NCBI GenBank assembly: GCA_903813345.2
Contig: CAIIXF020000005.1
Span: 40,899,394 to 40,963,393, forward strand
DNA: 64,000 nucleotides
Direction of reading: 5' to 3'
Source: Owenia fusiformis
Lineage: Eukaryota > Annelida > Polychaeta > Sabellida > Oweniidae
Positions 1 through 10,768 of this stretch are shown here, piece by piece. The first letter of the stretch is position 1; every line of letters begins with the position of its first letter. Below the pieces are notes generated by a model. That model made no database searches and was not told the DNA's origin. It was given only the letters and a program-made list of their open reading frames with translations. The translations under genes were made by a program, and so were the position numbers.

Positions 1-117
1 CAAAAAACGAGTATTAAACACTGTTAATTTTGTCCAATTCTATTCATGAGGAACTTTGTAACAAAATCAAGCTGATTGCGGATTGCTAACGTTTCTTATA
101 TTGTCTTCCAATTCCAG

Positions 118-2915
118 AGAGGATGGGCGACATATCTGATCGCAGCATTAGATGACAGAGTCGTTGCTATGGCACCACAAGTCTTCACTGTCCTCAACTT
201 CAGAGCTGTAAGCTTACATGACTTTGAAAATTAATATTCGTTACCTTATCACGATCATAATTCTTATAATATTAATCGCAATGGCCAAACAAAGGTTTAT
301 TCAAAAATATCTTTGCATACAAGGAGGATTTTGATCACCCCTCGTACTGCAATCGCTAAAATCAACAACTGTTTAGAATATACTTATTTGCTGATTGTGT
401 TCAATCCAAATCAATATAAAAAACATTTTCAATGCTTTAAAAACATTTGTTGACATTTTAGAATATCAAGCACCACTACAGATCGCTGGGTGGATACTCT
501 TGGGCATTTGGGGATTACTGGAGAGAAAATCTCACCTCTGAAGTTGACTCGCCATTAACTGATGAAATCATGGCGCTCATTGATCCATATGGTAAAACCT
601 TCGATTTGAAAAAAAACAAATCAATGCCATTTCCAATATTTCAATTTTGCTTGTCTAAACGAGAGCTTCATCTGCAGAATTAATAGGCTCTGAAACTTGT
701 GGTATCAATATTCCTTCGAAATATGGACAGTTATACAACAGTCTGGACTATTATATAACGTATGGTTATTTTTAAATACCACAAATCCACCGAGAGGAGC
801 GTACACCTTTCTGCCTTTACGTTTAGTTTTCGTGTAGATTAAGTTACATTTTTAATTGAAAAGGGTTTCACTCTACACTTCTCTCAATAAGTTGCCAACC
901 GAAAGTTTTCATTCGATAACAAATCTTTATTTTCTTGATTTTTGTAGCGTATCGTTCCCGTTATAACGGAATGCCCAAGCTTATTATCAACGCTGCTGGG
1001 GACGAGTTCTTCCTCAATGATGACTCCCATTACTTTTGGAACGATCTTCCAGAACCAAAATACTACTGGTTGGTATTCCAAAATATTATTGGTCAGTATT
1101 AAAAATATTATTGGTCAGTATCGATCCAACGATTTGCCAATAGTCCAATATAAAATATTCCATTCATTGGGACCAACTAGTAAATTTTGACTTCTAGTTA
1201 CCCAGAATTAATTACAAGTATTCTGAATTTTTGATCCTTATTGGAGTTATTTGAAAATGAAATACCGTAAACAAATGAAGATTGATTCGTAGTTTATACT
1301 CTGCGTTTCTTTACAGGATGATTGAAAATACCAACCACGCACTAATCGGTGCAATTGAAGAGGTCTATGAAAATCTACAAGCATTTTACAAGATCGTGTT
1401 GAATGTAAGGAATCATTTGGGTGTACTTTATATTAATTCAGTAAAATCTCATTTTCCGGAAAAAGGAAGGAACTTCTTCTGGAGCCATGTCCCAAACAAT
1501 CATTTCTTATCAGTTTTATATTTTTATACGGAAACGAAAATTAAACTTTTTTATCGGACTCTATGGGTACAGTAAAGTGTATTAATTTTCCTTATTATTC
1601 CAGGGCTGGAACTTCCCAGAGTTCACATGGACAAGGGAAACGGTCAGTATCGATCATATTATACCGACTTGAAATGCAGAAAATGTTCAATGATTGCCCT
1701 TCGCACTCGTTTGCTATACTACTTAGCCAACTAAGCTCTGCAGTCAAGGTTTCCAATAACTCATTTTCTCAATGGGCCTAACTTTAAACCGATTTATCCT
1801 TGCATTTTGTCAATCTTTTGTTACCATGGAGAGATAATCTAGTGGTACTGTGTATGTTTTAGACAACTGACGGCGCAAGGATCACTGTGACAGCTAGATC
1901 GCTAACACCAACTCTGACGTCATGGGAGGCTGATACGTCTGATGACATTCGCCGTGACTTCCGACTTCTTAGGCTGCCTATCAATGGCGGAGACACTCCA
2001 GAAGCCAATGATGTGCTCTGGATCGAGGACGCTGGCAACGTGGACGATTTGGTAAAGTCCTCATTTTAAATTATTGCCATAGTATTAACCTTGTGTACCT
2101 CAGTTTACTGACCAAAGTCCCCTATAATTGGAATTTTACCATCTGAAAAAAGAATCATCTGAAAAAGCTAACCATCTGTGTCAAATATAAATAATATTAG
2201 AACTGTTGAACCTTTGAAACACAGAACCCCGCTATATCAACCCAACCCTCATAATGACTACCGAAGGCAAGAGCCTGACATAATACTTCTGACTTATATT
2301 GTACCTGGACTGATCGATTTAGCTTCACTCATAACCCCACAATTCCTTTATGTTCCCCAGGGAGGCGGTCGATGGAGTGCTGATGTTGACTACTCTGAAC
2401 TGACTGGCAATCTCTGGAGGGCATTCTTCATTCAGGTAGCCTTAAAACTTACGTATCTAGCAATGCAATGCAGTCACTAGATCGCACCCCCTTGACTGAA
2501 AACAAAAAAAGCTTTGGTGATCGCGCCCCCACCCACTGACTCAAAGCTGGCTACGCCCCTGCTAGAAAAACGAAAATAACGTAAATAAGTATTTTTCATA
2601 AAGAGGTTTTGATTTCTCGATGAGCATTCGTCCACTCGGATGGCACGATTCAAAGGTTCCCTAGGACAATCTTCTTATTTTGACTTTTAATCGGCCATCA
2701 TTTGACATTTTCAAGAAAAAGAAAACTGGTGGAAGTACTTGGCTTTACTTGTTTTCCCATTGATGTATTTACCAAAGTTGTTTCTTCTCTTCCAGGCGAC
2801 ATTCACAATAGATGATGGGGATGACCTAAGTCTAAGCACGGAATGCCATCATATACCTGACGTATTCCCCTTCCCTCCCTGTTCGGGTGCGCAGTGCTAC
2901 GGAAAACTCGTCTAA
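118..2915 (+). CDS. PhoPQ-related / AprA-like alpha/beta hydrolase, 3' part
   Basis: Partial gene: exons 118-207, 462-591, 948-1068, 1317-1404, 1604-1642, 1863-2051, 2361-2435 and 2796-2915 (TAA) join in frame to 283 codons with GT/AG borders. The first visible exon opens [20 protein letters not shown], matching the region just after the nucleophile Ser of the PhoPQ-activated-pathogenicity-related family (GxSKRGW); the Ser itself should lie in an upstream exon. The [14 protein letters not shown] stretch (Asp about residue 92) and NTNHAL (His about 121) are the expected acid and base of the triad. A C-terminal beta-rich part follows, with SWEAD..RRDFRL typical of the family. Known members are PqaA of enterobacteria and AprA of Dictyostelium, a secreted proliferation repressor. 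Substrate is unknown. Secretion cannot be judged because the N-terminus is outside the window. The family assignment is secure; the biological role is inference only. Confidence 0.92.
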
Positions 2916-3305
2916 AGAGCGAAATTTACCCATGTATCCAACATATTATCAAACAAACCAGACATTTTTTCCGAATTATGTTGATTTAAAATGGTACGTC
3001 GTCATGGGTTACACAGGGTCTACTCTCTCTCTCTGGACAAAACTAGATACTCTCACAATTTTTAGCTGAAGAGAGACTCTGATAAATCGGAATGGCAATA
3101 TTATTTTTAGATAAAAAATCAAATCCGATGAGCTCTGCGTTCTGTCTATTGATTAGATACATACTTTGCGCTTATCTTCAATTCAGATTTACACGTTTGG
3201 GATGTTAAAATATCACACCTTTTAAGTAATTCGCTACTAAGACAAATACAGTTTCTATACTGAAGTGGAGAAATAATCGAAACCATACGCCAAATCTATA
3301 CAATA

Positions 3306-3880
3306 TTAGTTGTGCAACATGTATTTTATTTTATCTTCTACAAATACGTGTATCGAATTCGAAAAACAATTCTGTTTCCATTAAAACATCAATATTTCAA
3401 ATGAACTCATCCACCTTCTCCAAAGAAGTAATAAAAATAGAGCAACTAATAAAAGTATGAATAAAGATGATATAATGTCTGAGTATTCTTAGTTGTGCAA
3501 CATGTATTTTATTTTATCTTGTACAAATACGTTTATCGAATTCGAAAAACAACTCTGTTTCCATTAAAACATCAATATTTCAAATGAACTCATCCACCTT
3601 CTCCAAAGAAGTAATAAAAATAGAGCAACTAATAAAAGTATGAATAAAGATGATATAATGTCTGAGTATTCTTAGTTGTGCAACATGTATTTTATTTTAT
3701 CTTGTACAAATACGTTTATCGAATTCGAAAAACAACTCTGTTTCCAGTTAAAACATCAATATTTCAAATGAACTCATCCACCATCTCTAAAGAAAGCCAG
3801 TAGAATCGAGTTCCAATGTGATTGTAATAAAAATAGAGCAACTAATAAAAGTATGAATAAAAATGATATAATGTCAATGT
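3306..3880. repeat. 183-bp tandem repeat, about three copies
   Basis: Units starting AGTTGTGCAACATG at 3308, 3491 and 3674 are spaced exactly 183 bp and nearly identical. The third carries an extra segment of about 37 bp near 3795. Each unit contains AATAAA (within GTATGAATAAAGATG), so the array offers several polyadenylation signals about 0.4-1 kb after the stop of the AprA-like gene. Confidence 0.9.
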
Positions 3881-4105
3881 AAGCGGGCTTTCTGTGCTTT
3901 CTTCATCATGTTAGATTACTACCTGTAAGTCCTTTTCGAGTATTGTTTTGAAAACAGAAAGACGTGTTTTAATTTTGAAGAAATAACATTAAATCATTAA
4001 TTATCTTTCAAATGAATTAGACCACGAGCCAAATCTAAATAGCAAAACCCAAAAAGATGCAAAAACCTAAACCCAAATGATATTGCCCTTATATGGTATG
4101 ATATA

Positions 4106-5813
4106 CAGGGTGACCAAAAATATATTACTCTCTGATATTCGAATAACCTTCTAAAATATGTTGGAATCTTTGTAAATTTTATTGTGTAGATACAATGTTC
4201 AATAGGGGAGTTGCTATAATATAGCTGAATAAAGCTGAATAAATAGATGCCAGCACCTGTTTTTATTTGTTTTGGTTGGGCAAGACAGCCATAGGCTTCA
4301 ATGGTAAAAACTTGCAACAGTCACTTAATTTCAAAATTTAACAAAACACGTTGATTGTATGACCCTGTAAATGTACATAGTGTGATTAATCATGAAAATT
4401 TTGGTAGTTGAACGAATAAAACAAGGTTTTAAAGAATTTTAACATTGCATCAATGGAGATTTAGCTCACACTTTTTTTAGAAAAGTTGAAAATGTCATGG
4501 AAAGTGATAAAAATAACACAACTGTATAAATTAAAGTTATTATTGTAGAAAAAATTGTGATTTCTGTCTTCACTCCACTCCAAAAGTTTGGCAACCTTAG
4601 CTCCCTCACTGAACTACGTGTTAAAGCCTCTTTATGTTTGAATTTTTATTTACATAACCTGCGAGGAAAATACTTATAATATTGATGGAAATGTAACTTG
4701 GCTTAATTTCCAATGCCTCCAAATTTTCCCATTTTTTTCCTCAATTACAATAGGTCGAAAATATATATTATACGAGGGTTGATCATAAAGTTCTCATAAT
4801 GTCTCTCTAATTTCTTTATTTTTCAATAATTTTCTATGAAATTTTCACAGAATGTGCAGCATGGAATGGTATATTAATCCAGCAAACAATATCTAGAGTG
4901 ACACAACCATTAAATAAGAAATGGTTGCCATAGTAACTTGAAATCAAGGCACCCGGGGCAAATAAAAACAACTAGCTAGAATAGCCCCCATTAACCATGT
5001 TTAAATACATAATAAGTTGTCAAACAAGATATCAAACACATTGAATTGTCAAATAATATGAGCCCTTGACTGTTGTGAACTATTATAATGGTCATGTGAA
5101 TTATGCGAGCGCATAATGGATGATTGTTATGCTTCATTAGAAGTGATTGTTAGACCCCATGACTGTTTTGTCAAATATCCTGAGGAAAATTGATTTTGCC
5201 CCTTTAGTTCATTTTTAACATGTACAAACCACACACAGGGTGTAATTTTGTTGAAACCTTAGCAATATATTTGTTTTAGATCATGTTTAGTCTGACCAAA
5301 GGATCTTACAAACTTAACATAACATTTTATCAGTATGAATTTTATTTTTCTGAAGATCTCTGCATCTATTGCATTCTCTTACTCAGTCATTTCTGATCAT
5401 CAGCTTTGAGTGTCAGACTCTGGTATCACATCTAATGAAGCATGAAATCATCCCCTATGACATCACCTAATTTACACGATCGATTTATTTAATTGTTAAA
5501 GCACTTTACAACATATTCAAGTTTACATTTAATTTCCCGCTACTATGGCAACCGTTTCTTATTTAATATTTCTGTTAAACTAAATATTTTTTGCTGAATT
5601 AATAAGACATTCTATGCTGTACATTCTGTGAAAATTTCATTGGAATATATTGAAAAATAAAGAAATTAGAGAGATATTATGAGAACTTTATGATCAACCC
5701 TCGTATAATACAGTAATATATTTATTGATCACTCCATTTACAAAAAAATGAAGATTCCTTCATAATTGAGAAGGTAATCAAAACTAGAGGCTAACGTTTA
5801 CTTGGTCACCTTG
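4106..5813. mobile_element. Old TA-flanked mariner/Tc1-type element, split by a nested insertion
   Basis: The left end reads TA then CAGGGTGACCAAAAATA at 4106. The right end is its diverged inverse, TTGGTCACCTTG then TA at 5814. About 90 bp of imperfect terminal inverted repeat can be followed, sharing TAACCTTCT and GGAATCTT blocks. No transposase frame survives. A second element (4773-5703) sits at the inner edge of the right arm. Confidence 0.65.
4773..5703. mobile_element. Non-autonomous mariner-like element with long TIRs, nested
   Basis: Ends CGAGGGTTGATCATAAAG and its inverse CTTTATGATCAACCCTCG are flanked by TA (TATTATA on both sides if the palindromic flank is counted). The inverted repeat extends about 170 bp inwards, including AAGAAATGGTTGCCATAGTA and its inverse near 5540-5565. 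No coding capacity is seen. It interrupts the older element at 4106-5813. Confidence 0.8.
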
Positions 5814-6098
5814 TACATGTAGTTTTGATGTTTGACTCACATTGTAAAACAGGTATACAATAGCAAAAAGATAACTCTGGTCTTCAATAACCATGCGGAG
5901 AAAGAAAATGAGAGTGGCAGCTTAGGTTAAAAATTATAGTCGTTTGGAATACAGCTACTTTTGAAACTCTGATAGTGTGAGAGGGGCTGGCTACATAACA
6001 AGGCGATGAAATCAAATCTGAATGTTGGTGTTTCCGCCGCCCTTATTCAAAGTCTGGAAACAAGACATACGTGGTTTAAATCATTTAGAACTCATTAA

Positions 6099-6908
6099 AG
6101 TCCCCGTATAAACTTTAAACCACTTTGGGTTATACTGTAGTCTTACCCAATGTTATCAAAGTGAGATATGTGAAACTTTTTTTTAATTTCAAAAAGTGGT
6201 TTTTGAAGGACTTTTTGTTCAAAAATTCATGAATTTATTTAAAACTAACTTTTAGAGGTCACACGTATCTTTTGATAAGCCACAATTCATACCAATGTAT
6301 AGCATTCATCCTCGCATGTTTTTTTGCCGAAAAATTAAGGAAATTGGTTCATAAATAAGCGAGAAATGAACTCATCAGTGCACGAAAATGGTTCAGAGAA
6401 AAATGCATTTAAAATTTTAGTTCTCATAGAAACCCATGGAACAATAATATCTAAAACACATACATTCTTCCTTTTAACCTGGGAAGACAATCAACATTGG
6501 TTTATTATTGAAGTTTAGGATATTTAGAGAAGATTGGCATAGAAAAAAAAATTCAATTTTTTTCAAAAAGTTTTTGCCACCTGAGTGAGTCATAATGACA
6601 TCACTAATGTTGCAAAAATTTTTTTGATATGCTAAAACATTGAAGTGGCCCATTAAATATGGCATTTTATTATTGAAATAGTGTGTCCTTTGTTCAATCT
6701 TTCCATTGGTGTTAAAAAGATAATATTTTTTGAAATGTATGAAGAAATATTTGACGATTAAAAATTGGCGGGAAATTTGAATATTTGAATATTCATAACT
6801 TTTTTTCCAACATTTCTTTTGTTTAAAAAATCTAAAAAATAACTTTTAAAGTCATGACAAATTGTAAATGAATGATAAAAAAATATTTTCAAACTTTACA
6901 CGGGGACT
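6099..6908. mobile_element. TTAA-flanked, piggyBac-like MITE
   Basis: AGTCCCCGTATAAACTTTAA at 6099 is matched by the inverse TTTACACGGGGACT ending at 6908, about 23 bp of inverted repeat. Both outer borders are TTAA (6095-6098 and 6909-6912), the target used by piggyBac-type elements. The interior is AT-rich and non-coding. Confidence 0.6.
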
Positions 6909-7063
6909 TTAAGTCACAGGCTTTTAATCACATAATAATTGAGACTATTGGCAATTTTAGCCCACTCTGTATTGACAAAGAAAACAAACGCTTATTCGGT
7001 CCGTAGTCGATCCTGCTGACCTTGCAGTAGACAAATTCAGTAAAGCTGCGAACGTTCAACCAT

Positions 7064-7090
7064 TTTGCAATTACAGAGCCATTAGACAAA
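7064..7090 (+). promoter_or_regulatory. Conserved 5' leader block of SPQ-A
   Basis: The leader TTTGCAATTACAGAGCCATT followed by AGACAAA abuts the ATG. It aligns with the leaders of the two paralogues at 10743-10768 and 15441-15468 (core TGCA..TA..R.GCCATT..GACA). Confidence 0.5.
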
Positions 7091-8174
7091 ATGCTGAGGA
7101 GACTGTGCTTCGTTGTTCTCTTCGTTGCCGTAATTGTGGTAAGTTGTAATTCCTTATTTACTGTTCAGTTTTGACATTATTTTCATCATGAAACACAATT
7201 AATCATATAGTTTACTATATTTATGGCGTTCATGTTCATGTATTTTAAATTATTGGTTTTTACGAGCAACATATTATAATTCCGATTGCCTCGTACGTTG
7301 GATGCCTTGATCACATTGATCTACCACAACCGTATAGCGGCCGTAGCTCCCGGGCCGTAGCTTCCCAAATTTGATAGAAATATGCAGCATAAAATGTAGG
7401 GATAAACAGTACGATATAGATTTTCTGTATCGATTTTGTGAACGCGTAGCCGCCGTACATCCGTCGTAGAGAAAATGTGACTGACGAGGCCGTTTTAGGT
7501 TTGATTATTAAAATACATGATTCCCTTCTCTCTCACACTCTGACAGTTTGTGTTTTTTTTTGTATTAACGTGCCAGTTAATCATAATCAAGAGAACCATT
7601 AACATGTAAATTAGTGTATTTTAATTCATGTATGCAGGCTGTATATGGAAGCGATGAAAGAAAGAAGCGATCCCCGCAGGGAGCGCCACCTCCACCCGAC
7701 ACTAAATCGTCGGGTGATGAGACATCGAGGAAAAAGCGATCCCCGCAAGTACCCCCGCCTCCGCCCCCACCCGACACTAAATCGCCGGGTGATGAGACTT
7801 CGAAGAAGAAACGATCCCCGCAAGTTCCTCCGCCTCCACCAGACACTAAATCGCCGGGTGATGAGACATCGAGGAAAAGGCGATCCCCGCAAGTACCTCC
7901 GCCTCCGCCCCCACCCGACACTAAATCGCCGGGTGATGAGACTTCGAGGAAGAAGCGATCTCCGCAAGTACCTCCGCCTCCGCCCCCACCCGACACTAAA
8001 TCGCCGGATGATGAGACTTCGAGGAAGAAACGATCCCCGCAAGTACCTCCGCCTCCGCCTCCACCCGACACTAAATCGCCGGGTGATGAGACTTCGAGGA
8101 AGAAGCGATCTCCGCAAGCACCTCCGCCTCCGCCTCCACCCGACACTAAATTGCCGATTGGTGTCCAGACTTAG
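7091..8174 (+). CDS. SPQ-A: secreted proline-rich multi-peptide precursor
   Basis: Two exons: 7091-7138 and 7638-8174, split by a 499-bp phase-0 intron (GTG|GTAAGT ... GCAG|GCT), 194 aa. I do not recognise the family. Exon 1 encodes MLRRLCFVVLFVAVIV, the hydrophobic core of a signal peptide; with AVYG from exon 2 the likely cleavage is VYG|SDE. The rest is seven repeats: a basic site (RKKR, KKKR or RKRR), then SPQ(G/V/A), 4-7 prolines, DTKS(P/S)(G/D)DETS. Furin-like cleavage would release peptides of about 20 residues beginning SPQ; this is inferred. The organisation resembles multi-copy proline-rich antimicrobial precursors such as apidaecin, or multi-copy neuropeptide precursors, but no sequence homology is claimed. 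AATAAA lies at 8458-8463. A decayed eighth repeat follows the TAG stop. SPQ-B and SPQ-C lie downstream on the same strand. Confidence 0.85.
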
Positions 8175-8200
8175 AAGATGAAGCGATCCCCGCCCCTCTT
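7660..8200 (+). repeat. Coding minisatellite of SPQ-A, 69-75 bp units
   Basis: Seven units beginning AAGCGATCCCCGCA or close variants, mostly 75 bp (one 69 bp), lie inside exon 2. An eighth remnant lies past the stop (AAGCGATCCCCGCC at about 8181). High nucleotide identity between units indicates recent duplication or homogenisation. Confidence 0.85.
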
Positions 8201-8509
8201 CCGGTTGACAACAATGAACCTGAGTTTACATAAAAGAGATCACCTTGGAAATGTGGATCCATAGCCAATATTAGAATCATGGACGACACAAACGTCAGCA
8301 TTATATTATTATTATTATATGGTTGACAAACTCTCCGGCAATACTAGAAGTAAACTGTGAAGTAGAAATACAATCTAATAGTGATTAAATCCATAAACAA
8401 ATGTGTATACACATTTATGTACATGTAAATGTATTGTGTTCTTTAACTGCTAAACGAAATAAATGATCCCAACTTGAAATGTGAAAAGATATTAGGAAAA
8501 CTGTAAATA

Positions 8510-9521
8510 CAGGGTGACACAAAAATGCCACCCACTTATTTTAAATTAATATAGGAATTTTATTAAAGATGATTTTTAAGTATACAGTAGATGAGTGTTT
8601 AATGGAAGAAAGATTGGTATGCTTGCATTGCATCAACAACTTTGAGATTTTGAGATAAAAACGTTTTCCATCCAAGTATGCAAGTGATTTTAGACGGTAA
8701 TATCTTTCACTGTGAGTACTTTCTGACCATAAATACGGTGCTTTTTATTTAAACAATATATCTTTTCTTTCGAGTGAAGTCCCTATGCAAGTAAAATATC
8801 AATCCATCTCTCTGTATAATTATTTTCTAAAAAGAGGTTCTTGTTTTTCTTAATTTAAACATATCAAAAGTTTCTTCTACAATATGTTAACAATTCCTGA
8901 AAAGGGGATGGCGTTTGAAGTGCGCTTAGTTAAAAACCACATATCCCATGTTATTTTCCCAAATGGAAAACTCATGACTTCCAAACCATTTTGAAGACGT
9001 TTTAGACCCCTTGTTGAATAATCTTTTCATCAACTAAAAATCAGAAAAAGAAGTTCCTCGTTTGAGTAAATAGGTTCAACATTTTGGAAAATTGTTGACA
9101 TGGGTCCCTTTTCATAAATTGTCGAATTGTTTGATTTATATTTTTATCATCATGGGGACTTCGCTTGAAAGAAAACATTGTTTTAGTAAAAACCATTATA
9201 TTTATGCCAAGAAAATACTCGTGGTAAAAGCTATGACTGTCTAAAATCATTTGCAATACGTTACATGGTCCTTTGATGAACTGACTCGCGTTTTGGGTAT
9301 ATTTTAGAAAAGATAGATTTTCTCATTTACATTTTTAATGATTTTGTGTCAGAGCATGCCTCCGGGAAAAACGAGATACCTCTCAAGTTGTTTATGCTAT
9401 TCAAGCATACCAATCTTTCTTCCATTGAACATATTCTATCTACTCATAAAAAACATGAAGATTCCTTAATTATTAAGAAAGTTATTCCAAAATAAGTTGG
9501 TGGGATTTTTTACCCTTAATG
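8510..9521. mobile_element. TA-flanked element with about 130-bp TIRs
   Basis: The left end CAGGGTGACACAAAAATGCC follows TA at 8508. The right arm (about 9390-9521) is its inverse, sharing ATGGAAGAAAGATTGGTATG and the CCACC(C/A)ACTTATTTT block; the extreme right end is degraded (TACCCTTAAT). The end sequence is related to the elements at 4106 and 55012. No transposase frame is left. Confidence 0.7.
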
Positions 9522-10742
9522 TATTTGTGGCCGTTTCGAAACACTAATAATAAACCTAGAAGTTTTTGCAACATTATTTTGAATGTTCTAGGCCTAGTAT
9601 TTTTCTTGGAGACTACAACTTGGATGATGTTGAATTACGCGAACTCACGAGAACGGAGAAAGATTCATCGCAATTTCAGTTCAAGGATATCCCGCTTTGA
9701 AAGAGCTCTTACTTACCTGTTACTCACTTCGAGAGCCATGTTAGATTTTGAAACTTATGGCTCTCAAACGGGGAAGTGAACAGCATTAAAAAAATCTGAA
9801 GCCGGTCAAAACGAGTTCAAGAAAGGTATGTAAATCAGCAAAATCAAGGTGGTTTGAAAATGCCTTCAAATGTTTCAACTTTAAACTCACGACTCACGTC
9901 TAAAACGTATGTTGCATACAATCGAGGTGTTCACTGACAGATTTGGGAGGTGGGCAGCAGAACATTTTTTGCTCAAAAAATGTTCAGGCCTTCAAAATTA
10001 ATTACGTTTTTCTGAAATGTCATGATTTTCAGCCCTCTCCAAACCTGTTTTTCAATGTTTGTTGCATCAATATGTTGCGTTTACATCTCTCAAAAAAGTA
10101 CCCAAAAGTATGTAAAAATGTACTAATTAATATTCTTAGACATCTTTTGTATGGTTATGTAGCGAAAAAAGGTAAGTTTTTTCCAAAGTACACAGTTTTT
10201 AGTTCAGTCTTGCCTTTTGGATGCTTTAACCTTTTTTACACCACATCCAATGTATCACCCTTGTGTATCACGTTCGACGGGATGTGCATTGAATTTAGCA
10301 CTTTCCTCCCTTTCGTGTCTAGTATCTAGTTCGTTTCACTACAGCTCCCCGGACCAGCGTGATCTCAGGTCGTTCCACATCTAGCACTATCCACAAATAA
10401 GTTAAATTCAGTGCCATTTACATAGTTGTCACCTTGCGTTCTTTTGACATTTCTGATTTTTAAATCCTGCCACATTTGTACCATACAATTATATTTTGGT
10501 TTTGTCTGACGAACAGTTCGCGCATGTGTCTTCCATTTTATTCTCCACCTTGACCGAGGTAATTTGATTTCAAATCAATATTTAAAAAACAAATGATATC
10601 CGTTTAAAATCAGCCTCTCATATTCTATTTCAGACATTGTATCGACTTTTAATTTTGATTTCATTGATGACGACATTAATTTAGTCAGATGGTTTATAAC
10701 ATGAGTTCTTTATAACCAGGCATTACAGCTTAGGTTTAACCA
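9522..10742. other. Intergenic, no gene supported
   Basis: AT-rich DNA between SPQ-A and SPQ-B. A segment at about 10005-10080 recurs at 12860-12945 (shared GCATCAATATGTTG and TTTTCTGAAATG), so part of it is dispersed repeat. TTTATAAC and TTATAACC at about 10692-10717 are possible TATA-like sites for SPQ-B. Confidence 0.5.
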
Positions 10743-10768
10743 CTCTGCAGTAAGGCCATTTTGACAGG
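10743..10768 (+). promoter_or_regulatory. Conserved 5' leader block of SPQ-B
   Basis: CTCTGCAGTAAGGCCATTTT then GACAGG directly precedes the ATG. It is shared with the SPQ-C leader (CTCTGCAATTAGAAGGCCAT) and more weakly with SPQ-A. Confidence 0.5.

Noticed and set aside
118-2915. Bacterial contamination as the source of the PhoPQ-related gene
   Set aside because: Seven spliceosomal introns with consistent phases show it is a resident eukaryotic gene.
7577-8146. Long antisense frame rich in SGGGGGGG and Arg-rich frames over SPQ-A
   Set aside because: It is the complement of the repeat array; a 69-75 bp unit without stops opens several frames at once. The sense frame alone has a signal exon, splice sites and paralogues.
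9700-9740. Minus-strand ATGGCTCTCGAAGTGAG... with a good CAG|GTAAGTAAG donor, as a possible first exon
   Set aside because: Only eight codons, and no matching downstream exon on the minus strand could be found.
9943-10329. 128-codon frame between SPQ-A and SPQ-B
   Set aside because: No homology, biased AT composition, and part of it recurs as a dispersed repeat at 12.86-12.95 kb.
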